Source of the DNA: Granulicella sp. L56
Lineage (GTDB): Bacteria; Acidobacteriota; Terriglobia; Terriglobales; Acidobacteriaceae
Assembly (NCBI RefSeq): GCF_009765835.1
Contig: NZ_LMUS01000006.1
Span: 1,136,438 to 1,200,437, forward strand
Length of the DNA: 64,000 nucleotides
Direction of reading: 5' to 3'
The notes under the pieces were generated by a model. The model was not told the DNA's origin. It did not search any database and saw nothing but the letters and a program-made list of their open reading frames with translations. This document shows positions 46,829 through 55,344 of this stretch, piece by piece (within the stretch, counting starts at the first letter, position 1; each line of letters starts with the position of its first letter). A program made the translations under genes and the position numbers.

Positions 46829-48085
46829 GTGGCAGCCGAAGATTTGGTCAAGCAGGTCAGCATGAATGAAGCTCTTTCACGGCGTGGATTTTTGAAAGGC
46901 GCCACAGCCCTTTCGATAGCCCACTCCGTCTCGGCGGTGGCGCAAGGCTCCAAAGACAACGCGCCCAACGGAAGAACTTTGGCATACGTCGGCTGCTACA
47001 CAGGTGCAATTGGTGATGGCAGCAACGGCAAGGGCATCTACCTGTTCGAGATGGATTCGCGCACCGGAGCACTATTGCCGATCAAGCTTGTCGTCGAAGC
47101 AGCCAACCCCTCGTGGCTTTCTCTCGATCCTTCCGGTCGATATCTTTATGCCGCCAACGAGGTCACAAACTTTGACGGCACCAGCGGATCGGTGAGCGCC
47201 TATGCTGTTGACCGCGCCAGCGGCGACTTGAAGTTCCTTAACACCGTAAGCTCCGAAGGCGGCGGCCCCGCCTATCTTTCCACCGACGCCGATGGAAAGT
47301 ATGTCTTCGTCGCGAACTACGCCGGCGGAACGATCGCAGTATTTCCCATCCTTCCCGATGGCCAGCTCGCACGCGCCTGCGATCTCCACCTCGATAGTGG
47401 ATCGGTAGGAAGCACAACTCCAACCAATGCGCCGCCCGGCAGCTTTGCATGGAGCGGACACGACGCTCCCCACGCGCATATGATTCAGGCCGACCCGAAC
47501 AACCGCTTCGTCCTGCATACCGATCTCGGACAGGACCGAATCTACGTGCACCGCTTCGACCAGAGCAAAGGCAAGCTCACCCCTGCCGCCACACCTTTCA
47601 TCGCCCTGCCCACAGGCGACGGACCTCGTCACCTCGCATTTCATCCCAATGGCCGATGGCTCTATTCCATTCAGGAAGAAGCCTCCACGCTGACCTTCTT
47701 CCACTACGATCCCTCTACTGGCTCGCTCGCTCCTCAACAGACGATCTCGACCTTGCCTCAGGGCTTTACCGGCACCAGCTTCGCCTCCGGCATAAAAATA
47801 TCCGCTGACGGACGCTTTCTCTACGCGGCAAATCGGCTGCACGATACCATCGCCGTCTTTTCCATCGAGAGCGACGGCAGGCTGAAGTCTCTCGGCGAAG
47901 TCTCCACCATGGGCGACTATCCCAACCAGTTCAACATCGATCCCAGCGGAAAGTTTTTATACGCCTGCAATCGCAAGAGCGACGTCATCACATCGTTCTC
48001 GATTAGCCGCGATACAGGGCTGCTCACCTTCACAGGCCACTACACCCCTGTCGGAAGCGCGAGTTGCATCGTCTTTCTCAGATAA
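46829..48085 (+). CDS. Tat-exported lactonase-family beta-propeller protein (6-phosphogluconolactonase-like)
   Basis: A 418-residue protein from GTG 46829, which has GAGGAGG 8 bases upstream. SRRGFLKGATALSIAHSVSA near residue 17 is a twin-arginine signal. The mature region repeats the seven-bladed propeller pattern: PSWLSLDPSGRYLYAANE, STDADGKYVFVANYAGG, HMIQADPNNRFVLHTDLG, RHLAFHPNGRWLYSIQE and FNIDPSGKFLYACNRKSD. Homologous cytoplasmic Pgl hydrolyses 6-phosphogluconolactone. Export argues for another lactone or a structural role. It follows the permease by 46 bp. Confidence 0.88.
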   Translation: MAAEDLVKQVSMNEALSRRGFLKGATALSIAHSVSAVAQGSKDNAPNGRTLAYVGCYTGAIGDGSNGKGIYLFEMDSRTGALLPIKLVVEAANPSWLSLDPSGRYLYAANEVTNFDGTSGSVSAYAVDRASGDLKFLNTVSSEGGGPAYLSTDADGKYVFVANYAGGTIAVFPILPDGQLARACDLHLDSGSVGSTTPTNAPPGSFAWSGHDAPHAHMIQADPNNRFVLHTDLGQDRIYVHRFDQSKGKLTPAATPFIALPTGDGPRHLAFHPNGRWLYSIQEEASTLTFFHYDPSTGSLAPQQTISTLPQGFTGTSFASGIKISADGRFLYAANRLHDTIAVFSIESDGRLKSLGEVSTMGDYPNQFNIDPSGKFLYACNRKSDVITSFSISRDTGLLTFTGHYTPVGSASCIVFLR

Positions 48086-48143
48086 ATCATCGCTTGGCGC
48101 TTGTTGATTTTCGATCGCTTCATTGCCCGTTTGGGAGGTTGCT

Positions 48144-49460
48144 GTGACTTGCAGACTGCGTCTTCTTCTTGCCTGCCTTCTTGGCATCGCAACCATCTCC
48201 CCTCCTGCTTTCGGCCAGTCCGACGAGTTGCGCATGGTGATTGTCGTGAGCCGCCACGGCGTGCGCGCTCCCATCGAAAGCGAGACTCGCTCCAACCGAT
48301 ACAACACGCAGCCGTGGCCAACCTGGCCAGTCGCACCGGGCGTACTTACGCCAAACGGGGCAACCCTCATGGGCAACATGGGCAGCTTCTACAGGCAGCG
48401 CTACGCCAATCTCTTCCACGGCCAGCAAAATTGTTCAACCTCAATCTTTGCCGCCGCGAATCGCACCGAAAGAACCATCAGCTCGGCGCAGGCGCTGCTC
48501 AAAGGACTGGCCCCCTCATGCCCCATCAAAGTGAATGTGCACGACACCAGCGGCCTCGATCCGCTCTTTGAGGCTGGTGCCTTCGCTGGCGTTGCCAATC
48601 ACGAAGAGCTGGCAGCCGCCATCCGTGGAAGACTCGGTGGAGATCCGCAGTGGTGGCCGTCAGCGTATCAGCACCAGCTTGAGGACTTGCAGCAAATTCT
48701 TTTGAACTGCAAACCGGACCGGCCCTGCAACGTACCCTCAACCACAAAGAAACTGTTGGACGATACTTCTATTGTGAAGGCCGCGAATATCTCCGACATG
48801 GTTCAGATCGATGGCCCCGTCAGCAAGGGCGCTGACTTCGCGGAAAACTTTCTGCTGCAATATACCGAAGGCCTTCCGATGTCCCAGGTCGGCTGGGGCC
48901 GCGTCTCACGTCCCGAATTGAACACGCTGATGACCATGAACACCGGCTATCACGACTACGTTCTGCGAACACCTTACTTTGCCCAGATCGGCGCCTCGAA
49001 TCTGGCCAGCCATATCGCCGCGACCTTGCAGCAGGCCGCTGATGAAAAGAGTGTGGGTGGAGCGATTGGTGCCCCAGGCACCCGCTTCCTGCTGCTGCTC
49101 GGCCACGACTCCAACCTCACCTGGCTCAGCGGCCTGCTGCATCTGAACTGGCTGTTACCGGATCAGCCGTTAAATGCGACGCCACCTGGAAGTGCCCTCG
49201 TCTTTGAGCTGCACCACAATCCAAAGACGAACAAGTTCTACCTGCAGGTCTATTTTATGAGCCAAACTTTGGATCAAATGCGCTACAAGACCCCGCTGAC
49301 CACCGGGCATGCCCCATCCATCGCAACCATCTTTGTGCCCAACTGCAGCACCGACGCAACCAACAGTTGCCCTCTCGACCGGTTCCAGAGCCTGGTTCAA
49401 ACGGCAATCGACCGGCTTTTCGTCGAGCCGGTTTCACGCAAAGGCAACCTGAACCCATAA
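48144..49460 (+). CDS. Histidine acid phosphatase (phytase/4-phytase-like), secreted
   Basis: A 438-residue protein. GTG 48144 has GGGAGG 5 bases upstream and is followed by a signal peptide (LRLLLACLLGIATISPPAFG). VVSRHGVRAP is the catalytic RHGxRxP motif with nucleophilic His, and LLLGHDSNL has the proton-donor HD. The fold releases phosphate from phytate or sugar phosphates in the periplasm. Length and motifs match AppA-type enzymes. It follows the propeller gene by 58 bp. Confidence 0.9.
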   Translation: MTCRLRLLLACLLGIATISPPAFGQSDELRMVIVVSRHGVRAPIESETRSNRYNTQPWPTWPVAPGVLTPNGATLMGNMGSFYRQRYANLFHGQQNCSTSIFAAANRTERTISSAQALLKGLAPSCPIKVNVHDTSGLDPLFEAGAFAGVANHEELAAAIRGRLGGDPQWWPSAYQHQLEDLQQILLNCKPDRPCNVPSTTKKLLDDTSIVKAANISDMVQIDGPVSKGADFAENFLLQYTEGLPMSQVGWGRVSRPELNTLMTMNTGYHDYVLRTPYFAQIGASNLASHIAATLQQAADEKSVGGAIGAPGTRFLLLLGHDSNLTWLSGLLHLNWLLPDQPLNATPPGSALVFELHHNPKTNKFYLQVYFMSQTLDQMRYKTPLTTGHAPSIATIFVPNCSTDATNSCPLDRFQSLVQTAIDRLFVEPVSRKGNLNP

Positions 49461-49485
49461 CCTTCCCGGAGGCCAATCGGCAGGT

Positions 49486-49752
49486 CTATTCCCACTGCGT
49501 TTTATGCCGTTCCACCCACCAGCAGGCAGCATTGCCCCTCTGCGGAAAGATTGACCGGCTGCAATTTACCGGCACCACGCCCATGAAGTCGTACTCCATC
49601 TTGTTCCCCTTCAGTGGAGTGGCCAGCAACTGGTTCACCTGGATCACGCCCATCGGTCCTCTACGAGCCCGGAATACCACCCAATCCCCCACGTAGAGCA
49701 ATGCCGCCAGAGCCACCACTGCCAACACAATTCGTAAAAGCCATCGCTTCAT
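49486..49752 (-). CDS. Small single-pass membrane protein of unknown function
   Basis: An 88-residue protein with an N-terminal anchor (WLLRIVLAVVALAALLYVGDW) and basic start MKR. The soluble part contains VIQVNQLLATPLKGNK, CSRSIFPQRGNAACWW and ends KTQWE. It is convergent with the phosphatase gene. I do not know a named family. The N-in membrane signal and compact frame support a real gene. Confidence 0.6.
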   Translation of the reverse strand: MKRWLLRIVLAVVALAALLYVGDWVVFRARRGPMGVIQVNQLLATPLKGNKMEYDFMGVVPVNCSRSIFPQRGNAACWWVERHKTQWE

Positions 49753-49859
49753 CTAGCCCTCCAGACAAAAAGAACAATCTACTGCGGCAGTTTTCTCTTG
49801 CACGATCCTAACTCTTCCGCGATAGTTGCTTCTTTACCTGCTTCTTCCAAGGACTTGCG

Positions 49860-50825
49860 ATGGCGATTCCACGTCAGATTTGTGTACACCGAAGAGCGCT
49901 CCTTGCGCTTATGATCCTATTTCTACTGATGGGCTGCGTGCCGGACCAGGATTACACTCCTGTCGTCAAACAATTTCAGCAATCCTCCGACACCCTCGCT
50001 CGCTCCTTCCAGACGTTGCTGGTCAACGCTAATTTAGTCGAGTACGAGCACTATATCGACAGCCAGGCCTTCGACCACGCCCAACTCAGCCCGGCCGAGA
50101 TCGATAGCCGCGCCGTCATCACTCCTGAAGAGCTCAAGCTCCGTTCCGACGCCATCCTTGCACTCGCGCAATATACCTCCGCGCTCGCTACACTCGCCCA
50201 GGGTAAGGAGGAAGGGAAGATCGTAGCGGATGCCATGACCGCCAGCACCAGCTTTTCGACTCTTGCCACCGATGCCCAGACAGCAGCGGCAGGCCATCAC
50301 CTCATTCCCACCACAGCGGACTACGCGGGCCCCGTCTCCAGCGCTGCCGCCGCCGCAGGCATCATCCTCGGTCTCATCGAGCGCCACCGCACCCACGAAG
50401 AGATTCGCCAGAGCATCGAGAAAAACGACCCCGCGCTCACCGCCCTCTTCGACATGCTCGGCAGTGAATCGCAGGTCATCTACGAGCGTCTGAAGAGCAC
50501 CCAGAGCGCTCAGGGGGTTCTTCTCTTTGCCGACTACAACCGCGAAATCGCCCAGCCCGCGCCGGACAAAGACTATCTCCTCCAGCTAAGCGACCGCATC
50601 AAGCAGTTCCGCCGCAACCAGGCCCTTGTAGACCAGTCCAATCCCGCAAAAGCCATTGCAGCCTTCAAAAAATCCCACGATGCCCTTGTAGCTGTCATCC
50701 TCGCGCCCAAAGACGCCAAGCCTCACTCTCTCGCCGAACTTGTCGCCTCGGTAAAATCCTTTGCCGCCGAGGTAGAACCGTTGGCAGACGGTGTTCAGAC
50801 AACCAGCAGCAAGAAGAAGAACTAA
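49860..50825 (+). CDS. Predicted lipoprotein of unknown function
   Basis: A 321-residue protein. AAGGA lies 7 bases before ATG. The signal ends with a lipobox (LLALMILFLLMGC), so Cys25 should be lipidated. The mature part is almost wholly helical (VVKQFQQSSDTLARSFQTLL, SAAAAAGIILGLIERHRTHEE, DYLLQLSDRIKQFRRNQALV). It is followed by two further envelope-type genes in the same direction. No named family is recognised. It may anchor a complex at a membrane. Confidence 0.72.
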   Translation: MAIPRQICVHRRALLALMILFLLMGCVPDQDYTPVVKQFQQSSDTLARSFQTLLVNANLVEYEHYIDSQAFDHAQLSPAEIDSRAVITPEELKLRSDAILALAQYTSALATLAQGKEEGKIVADAMTASTSFSTLATDAQTAAAGHHLIPTTADYAGPVSSAAAAAGIILGLIERHRTHEEIRQSIEKNDPALTALFDMLGSESQVIYERLKSTQSAQGVLLFADYNREIAQPAPDKDYLLQLSDRIKQFRRNQALVDQSNPAKAIAAFKKSHDALVAVILAPKDAKPHSLAELVASVKSFAAEVEPLADGVQTTSSKKKN

Positions 50826-50843
50826 CGAAAGGTGGCAGACCTT

Positions 50844-51170
50844 ATGACCCAGGCCGAACTTGTTACCGCCATCGGCAACACGCTCACCCAGATGGACAAC
50901 ACCCTGATGGACCCGGCGCTCATCAACCAACCTGCAAAATGGCAGCAGGTCTACGCCATGCGAAAGCACCTCGACGACCAGCAGCGCGCGCTCGTCGCCG
51001 CTACCATTCAAGCCGATGACGCCAGCTTCCAGACGCTCACCGGCCAGATTCAACAGGCCATCAAGCAACTCCAACAGGTCATCGACAATCTGAAGAAAAT
51101 TGACAGCATTATCAATACCATCGCGCAGATCTCCGCCGATCTTGATGAAATCCTGAAAGCCGTAGGCTAA
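50844..51170 (+). CDS. Small helical coiled-coil protein
   Basis: A 108-residue protein. ATG 50844 (MTQAELVTAIGNTLTQMDN) was chosen because AGGTGG precedes it; GTG 50832 is an alternative. It is almost fully helical, with a heptad-like region QQAIKQLQQVIDNLKKIDSI and INTIAQISADLDEILKAV. There is no signal peptide. It lies 18 bp after the lipoprotein gene, so the two are probably co-expressed. The function is unknown. Confidence 0.6.
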   Translation: MTQAELVTAIGNTLTQMDNTLMDPALINQPAKWQQVYAMRKHLDDQQRALVAATIQADDASFQTLTGQIQQAIKQLQQVIDNLKKIDSIINTIAQISADLDEILKAVG

Positions 51171-51245
51171 ACCACTGGACTCAGTCCTCCGCAGGCAGTA
51201 TCTTTTTTTCTGACCTCAAATTTCATCCGATATTGGAGAGAAACA

Positions 51246-51905
51246 ATGGCACGTTCGAGATCTCTAACCATTGCAGCAGCCGCCTTGCTCAGCTTTACCT
51301 TCTCCGCCGCTCCGATACTTGCCCAGAGCGCCCAATCCAATTCCACCTGGTCGCAAGATGACACCGTCCGCATCATCAAGGACGTCCAAAAGAAGATCGG
51401 TGGCCTCACCAACTATGCCGTCTTCGACTGGATCACCTTCGGCATCCACGGCAAAACCCTGGTTCTTAATGGCTACGCCTCACGACCCACCCTCAAGGAC
51501 GAAGCTGGCCGCGTGGTCAAAGGCATCCCCGGCATCGCTTCGGTCGAAAACAATATCGAGGTTTTGCCCTACTCGCCGAACGACGACCGCGTCCGGGCTG
51601 CTGTGTATAACCGCATCTACACCGCGCCCAGCCTGCGCAGATATAACGCCAATCAGGGTAGCCTTGGCCGCGCCATTGGTCCCGGCGCGGGTATCGCTCT
51701 GGCAGCCGGAGGCATTACCAACAGTCCGCCTCTTGGCTACCATGCCATTCACATTATTGTGAAGAACGGCAACGTCATCCTCTACGGCGTCGTCTCGAAC
51801 CAGAGTGATGCCGCAATCGCTGGAATGCAGGCCAACTCCGCTCCCGGCTCGTTCGGCATCACCAACAACATCGTTGTCGAAGGCGCACCTGCCAAGAACA
51901 AGTAG
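51246..51905 (+). CDS. BON-domain periplasmic protein
   Basis: A 219-residue protein with GGAGAG 6 bases before ATG and a signal peptide (LTIAAAALLSFTFSAAPILA). Two BON domains are visible: FGIHGKTLVLNGYASRP...VKGIPGIASVENNIEVLP and the C-terminal HIIVKNGNVILYGVVSN...ITNNIVVEG. BON domains bind phospholipid at the outer membrane or in the periplasm. It is the third gene of the lipoprotein operon and is followed by a hairpin. Confidence 0.82.
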   Translation: MARSRSLTIAAAALLSFTFSAAPILAQSAQSNSTWSQDDTVRIIKDVQKKIGGLTNYAVFDWITFGIHGKTLVLNGYASRPTLKDEAGRVVKGIPGIASVENNIEVLPYSPNDDRVRAAVYNRIYTAPSLRRYNANQGSLGRAIGPGAGIALAAGGITNSPPLGYHAIHIIVKNGNVILYGVVSNQSDAAIAGMQANSAPGSFGITNNIVVEGAPAKNK

Positions 51906-51924
51906 CCCCTGCCCAGAATCCTGA

Positions 51925-51955
51925 ACGGAGTGACGGCCAGCTCGCGTCACTCCGT
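51925..51955 (+). terminator. Hairpin after the BON gene
   Basis: ACGGAGTGACG at 51925-51935 pairs perfectly over 11 bp with CGTCACTCCGT at 51945-51955. No strong T-run follows. It lies 20 bp after the BON stop codon and probably ends that operon. Confidence 0.65.
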
Positions 51956-52027
51956 AGCAGACCGACCTTATATCGGCGTCAAACTAGACCCTATCGCTAA
52001 TTCCTTTCAGGTATAGATTCCTCTGTT

Positions 52028-52176
52028 TGTCATTCCCGAAGGGAATCTGCGTTTTGCTCAAATCAGCAAAACTACATCTGGAGGAGAGCCGCTCTAAGCA
52101 CGTTATCCCGACCGAAGCATCGAACAGTTTTACCGTCCGATGCGCAGCGGGAGAGACCCCTGCATTTTGCCCTTGC
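52028..52176. repeat. Composite intergenic repeat region
   Basis: It begins with CATTCCCGAAGGGAATC, an inverted repeat. TTTTGCT at 52052-52058 pairs with AGCAAAA at 52065-52071. At its end GGAGAGACCCCTG (52150-52162) is followed by a C/T-rich tail, and the same motif recurs at 54928-54940. It resembles the interspersed non-coding repeats of Terriglobia. No gene is seen. Confidence 0.6.
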
Positions 52177-52195
52177 TTGCTGTTGTCATCACCCG

Positions 52196-52984
52196 CTACA
52201 GGTTGAACAACTCCCGCAACCGTTTTGTCTGCGCCCGGCTCACCGGAATCTCCGTCTTCTTGGGATCGTCCATCCGAAGCTGATAGCTCGACTTGAACCA
52301 CGGCACTACCTCGCGGATATGCTGAATGTTCACCACAAATGAGCGATGCGCCCTCCAGAATGTCTCGGGATCGAGCTGGTCCATCAGCTCTTCCAGCGTC
52401 CGGCAGTTCGAGTGCCCCTCTACCGTGGGCGTCACCACGGTAATCGTGCCCTCTTCGATCGAAGCAAAACATATCTCTCGCTGGTTGACCAGCAGCAACC
52501 TGCTCTGCGCCCGCACAATCACCTTGCCCGAATGCGCCTTTCCACCATGCGACTGTTCTTCCATCAGCCGCAGCAGCGCATCCAGCTTGGCCTCGCTGGC
52601 CGACTCCGCTGGAGCCGTCAGCCGGGCCGCAGCCTTCTCAATCGTCTGCATCACCCGCTTCTGGTCAAAGGGCTTCAGCAGATAGTCCACTGCATTGACC
52701 TCGAACGCCCGCACGGCGTATTGGTTGAAGGCAGTCGCGAATACTACCTGCGGCAGCGGCACCTTGCGGTCCAGCAGCTTCTTCAGCACGGCAAATCCGT
52801 CCAGCCCCGGCATCTGCACGTCGAGAAACACCACATCAGGTTTATGCGTCTGGATCAGGTCCACCGCCTCGATCCCATTGGTTCCCTGCGCCAGCACCTC
52901 GACGCCGCCACCCCGCTCCAGTAGATACTGAAGCTCCTGCCGCGCCAGCGGTTCGTCATCGATGATGAGCGCGGTCAGTGCCAT
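52196..52984 (-). CDS. LytTR-family response regulator
   Basis: A 262-residue two-domain regulator. The receiver domain has IIDDEPLARQEL, phospho-acceptor Asp55 in VVFLDVQMPG and Lys104 in YLLKPF. The C-terminal LytTR DNA-binding domain, from about residue 155, contains FWRAHRSFVVNIQHI and ISVSRAQ-like sequence near the end (IPVSRAQTKRLREL). No histidine kinase lies beside it, although LytTR regulators usually pair with one. It is the last gene of an operon that begins with an ECF sigma factor, 9 bp after the zinc-ribbon gene. Confidence 0.93.
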   Translation of the reverse strand: MALTALIIDDEPLARQELQYLLERGGGVEVLAQGTNGIEAVDLIQTHKPDVVFLDVQMPGLDGFAVLKKLLDRKVPLPQVVFATAFNQYAVRAFEVNAVDYLLKPFDQKRVMQTIEKAAARLTAPAESASEAKLDALLRLMEEQSHGGKAHSGKVIVRAQSRLLLVNQREICFASIEEGTITVVTPTVEGHSNCRTLEELMDQLDPETFWRAHRSFVVNIQHIREVVPWFKSSYQLRMDDPKKTEIPVSRAQTKRLRELFNL

Positions 52985-52993
52985 ACAACAATA

Positions 52994-53542
52994 CTAGTCG
53001 CTATAGACCCGCAACCGTGCCGGCATCTGGTCCTCGGCAAGGTCATGCCCACACTGGGTGCAGTACACATCCGTAATCTGCACGCCGCGAAAGCAGCGCC
53101 CACACACCGGAGCCACCTGAAACTGGCACTGCGGACAGAAGTGAATACTGGAGTCAATCTCTGTACTGCAGTGCGGGCAACGCGAAAGAATTGGCTGTCG
53201 CAGCAGGAAGTAAACCACCGCACCAATTCCGCCGGGCATCACAATCACCACCAGCATCCATAGCCCCGCCGACATATTGCGCCGCTTCACATCGCGGCTG
53301 ACATAGCCAATCAGCAGAACGTAGGTGGCAAATGCAGTTCCCCACGAATACCCCATGATGAGCCGCATCGGCAGCATCTCATGACGGTGATGCGGCATCA
53401 CTACCTGAAAAAGATACTGAACCGCTCCAAACACGGCAATCGCCAGAATGACAGACCACGCCGGGATCAGGCTAAGCTGGTCTTCATCCGTCGCCGCAGT
53501 CTCGCGAGTCCTGTTCGATTTGTGGTTCCAGGGCAATGTCAT
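52994..53542 (-). CDS. Membrane protein with C-terminal double zinc ribbon
   Basis: A 182-residue protein. Three hydrophobic segments (IPAWSVILAIAVFGAVQYLF, GTAFATYVLLIGYV, GLWMLVVIVMPGGIGAVVYF) precede two zinc ribbons, CPHCSTEI...CPQC and CGRCFRGV...CTQCGHD. It is co-translated with the preceding gene through a 4-bp overlap. Zinc-ribbon tails on small membrane proteins often bind partners or sense metals. In this sigma/LytTR operon it could be part of signal transduction. The function is unproven. Confidence 0.8.
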   Translation of the reverse strand: MTLPWNHKSNRTRETAATDEDQLSLIPAWSVILAIAVFGAVQYLFQVVMPHHRHEMLPMRLIMGYSWGTAFATYVLLIGYVSRDVKRRNMSAGLWMLVVIVMPGGIGAVVYFLLRQPILSRCPHCSTEIDSSIHFCPQCQFQVAPVCGRCFRGVQITDVYCTQCGHDLAEDQMPARLRVYSD

Positions 53543-53934
53543 GGCATCGTCTCGCCGCCAGAGCGTTTACGCATCCGGCGGAACCACACCGTCACCAGCA
53601 GCGCCATCGAAAGAGGAAAGAACCACAGAGCCAGCACAAGGAACTGATCGCTCGAATCGGGAACGCCGATCGGAATCAATTCATAACCATCCAGCACTGT
53701 CCACACTGCCGAGCAGATCATCAGCAAAAATACGGAGCTGACCGTCAGCGGAATCCACAAGCTGCGAATACGGCTGCGTCGCGCCTCCAGCATCTTCGCC
53801 CGTTCCCGCACCACCCGGTGCGTTCGGTTGACGATCGATGCCTTCGCCGCCACATTCATCTTCGGCAGACCCGGGCCGCCGCGTGTGCGGCCAGTCTCCA
53901 TCAATAAAGAGTGCTCATCGAGAATGCTCTTCAT
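53539..53934 (-). CDS. Small membrane protein, possible anti-sigma-type regulator
   Basis: A 131-residue protein with a basic cytoplasmic N-terminus (about 65 residues) and two hydrophobic segments (WIPLTVSSVFLLMICSAVW and LVLALWFFPLSMALLVTVWF). It overlaps the sigma gene by 4 bp and the zinc-ribbon gene by 4 bp, so translation is coupled. Its place directly after an ECF sigma gene is that of an anti-sigma factor, but no zinc-finger anti-sigma motif is seen. Its regulatory role is an inference. Confidence 0.7.
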   Translation of the reverse strand: MKSILDEHSLLMETGRTRGGPGLPKMNVAAKASIVNRTHRVVRERAKMLEARRSRIRSLWIPLTVSSVFLLMICSAVWTVLDGYELIPIGVPDSSDQFLVLALWFFPLSMALLVTVWFRRMRKRSGGETMP

Positions 53935-54623
53935 AGGGCCGCCTCTCCCACAGGGCGGGATGCACGAATCTGTTCCATCTCCGGCTTCAAAGCCGCCAGC
54001 CCTCGATAAAGCCGAGACTTCACCGTAGACAAAGGAGCACGCGTAACGCCTGCGATCTCTTCGAGCGAAAGCTCTTCGTAGAACCGCAGTACCAACACCT
54101 CGCGGTAGTTCGGTTCGAGCTTCAGCAGAACCTCGCCCACCTCGGCGCAGTTCTCTCGCTCCTCAAGCTGCTCCAGCGGAGAAGGGCCGGACATCGCAAC
54201 TTCAAATGGCCTGTCGTCTTCCTTGCTGTCGCTCATCTCATCGAGGCTCGCCATGGTTCGCTTCCGCGACAGGTCGATCACCAAATTACGTGCAATGGTA
54301 AACAGCCACGTATCGAAACGGGCCTTCCCGTTATACTGCGCTCCCCGCAGCAGGACGCGCATCCATGTCTCTTGAAACAGGTCTTCTGCGACCTCGCGCT
54401 TGCCCGTAAGAAACAGCAGGTAGCGCATCAGCCGATGTTGATAAAGCTCAATCAATTGGTCGAGCAGTTCGGGGTCCTGACGCTTCAGCCCCTGCGCAAT
54501 GGCCAGGTTCTCGCTCTGAGCCGGAAGGGCCACAGCAGTTGCGAGCGAGATTGTTCCATCGTGCACACTCTCTCTGACGCGAGAGCGTTTAAAAAAGACT
54601 CGGTTAGGGCTGAATTTATCCAT
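53931..54623 (-). CDS. ECF-type RNA polymerase sigma factor
   Basis: A 230-residue protein from ATG 54623, which has GAGGAA about 12 bases upstream; a longer ATG at 54683 lacks one. Region 2 has LIELYQHRLMRYLLFLTG, DLFQETWMRVLLR and FDTWLFTIARNLVIDLSR. Region 4 has LEPNYREVLVLRFYEELSLE and VTRAPLSTVKSRLYRGL. It heads a four-gene operon (sigma, small membrane protein, zinc-ribbon membrane protein, LytTR regulator). It probably responds to a membrane signal relayed by its neighbours. Confidence 0.93.
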   Translation of the reverse strand: MDKFSPNRVFFKRSRVRESVHDGTISLATAVALPAQSENLAIAQGLKRQDPELLDQLIELYQHRLMRYLLFLTGKREVAEDLFQETWMRVLLRGAQYNGKARFDTWLFTIARNLVIDLSRKRTMASLDEMSDSKEDDRPFEVAMSGPSPLEQLEERENCAEVGEVLLKLEPNYREVLVLRFYEELSLEEIAGVTRAPLSTVKSRLYRGLAALKPEMEQIRASRPVGEAAL

Positions 54624-54835
54624 GCAGCACAAAAATTCCTCGCTCGTATAGCGCCACCAGCACAACGCCTCCGGCTGATTCATTCTAAATGGCCGATGAC
54701 AACAAATGCCTTGGCGATCCGCCTATGATGACGACCTGACCGCTGTCACCCGCCAACCGTTTCGCCTCAATCGTCGTCGGAAGCCATCAAAAACTCGCCA
54801 CCATCTCTGTAACTCACGTGTCGCGACCCACCCAT

Positions 54836-54960
54836 GTCATCTCGACGGCCTATCTCGATCTCTCCACGTCATCGCGACCGGCTTACCTTGGCCTCTCCAC
54901 GTCATCTCAACCGGAGCGAAGCGGAGTGGAGAGACCCCTGTATTTCGCCTTTGCCCAGAA
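54836..54960. repeat. Tandem intergenic repeat with palindrome
   Basis: GTCATC-type units start at 54836, 54868 and 54901, spaced 32-33 bp, and each is followed by a CGACGG/CGACCGG/CAACCGG variant. CTCTCCAC (54893-54900) and GTGGAGAG (54926-54933) form an inverted repeat around the last unit. It ends with GGAGAGACCCCTG, shared with 52150-52162. No coding role is seen. Confidence 0.7.
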
Positions 54961-55344
54961 TCCGGACAGATCCATCAAGCAATAAGTTTTCTATCCAACT
55001 GATTCCAAGCCAGTTATAAAATATATTTCCAAGAACAAAGGCAAAAACACGTGTCAAGCCCCAAAACCATCTAACTCAAAGAAAATAAACCATATAGCGA
55101 TTGCAAAAGAGTTTTATCCCATTCATTACACTAAAAGAGTAGACAAATATCTGAAAGATCGAAACCGGAAAAATCAGACTAACTCGTTTAGATAGAATAT
55201 TTTACCGATAAACCTTTAGGAATGAATATTTTGCAGGATTTAATTCTCGCAAAATCATAAAACAAAAAGACTTACGCCCAAAGTACCCCCGGGGGGTGGG
55301 GTGACACTGGAGAACATAACCCGGCTGCACGATAGACTTAGTTC
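54961..55344. other. AT-rich non-coding island upstream of rlmB
   Basis: This stretch is visibly much richer in A and T than anything nearby and has no gene. It ends in a C/G palindrome (TACCCCCGGGGGGT at about 55284-55297). It likely contains the rlmB promoter, but no clear boxes were assigned. It could also be a relic of an acquired element. Confidence 0.45.
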
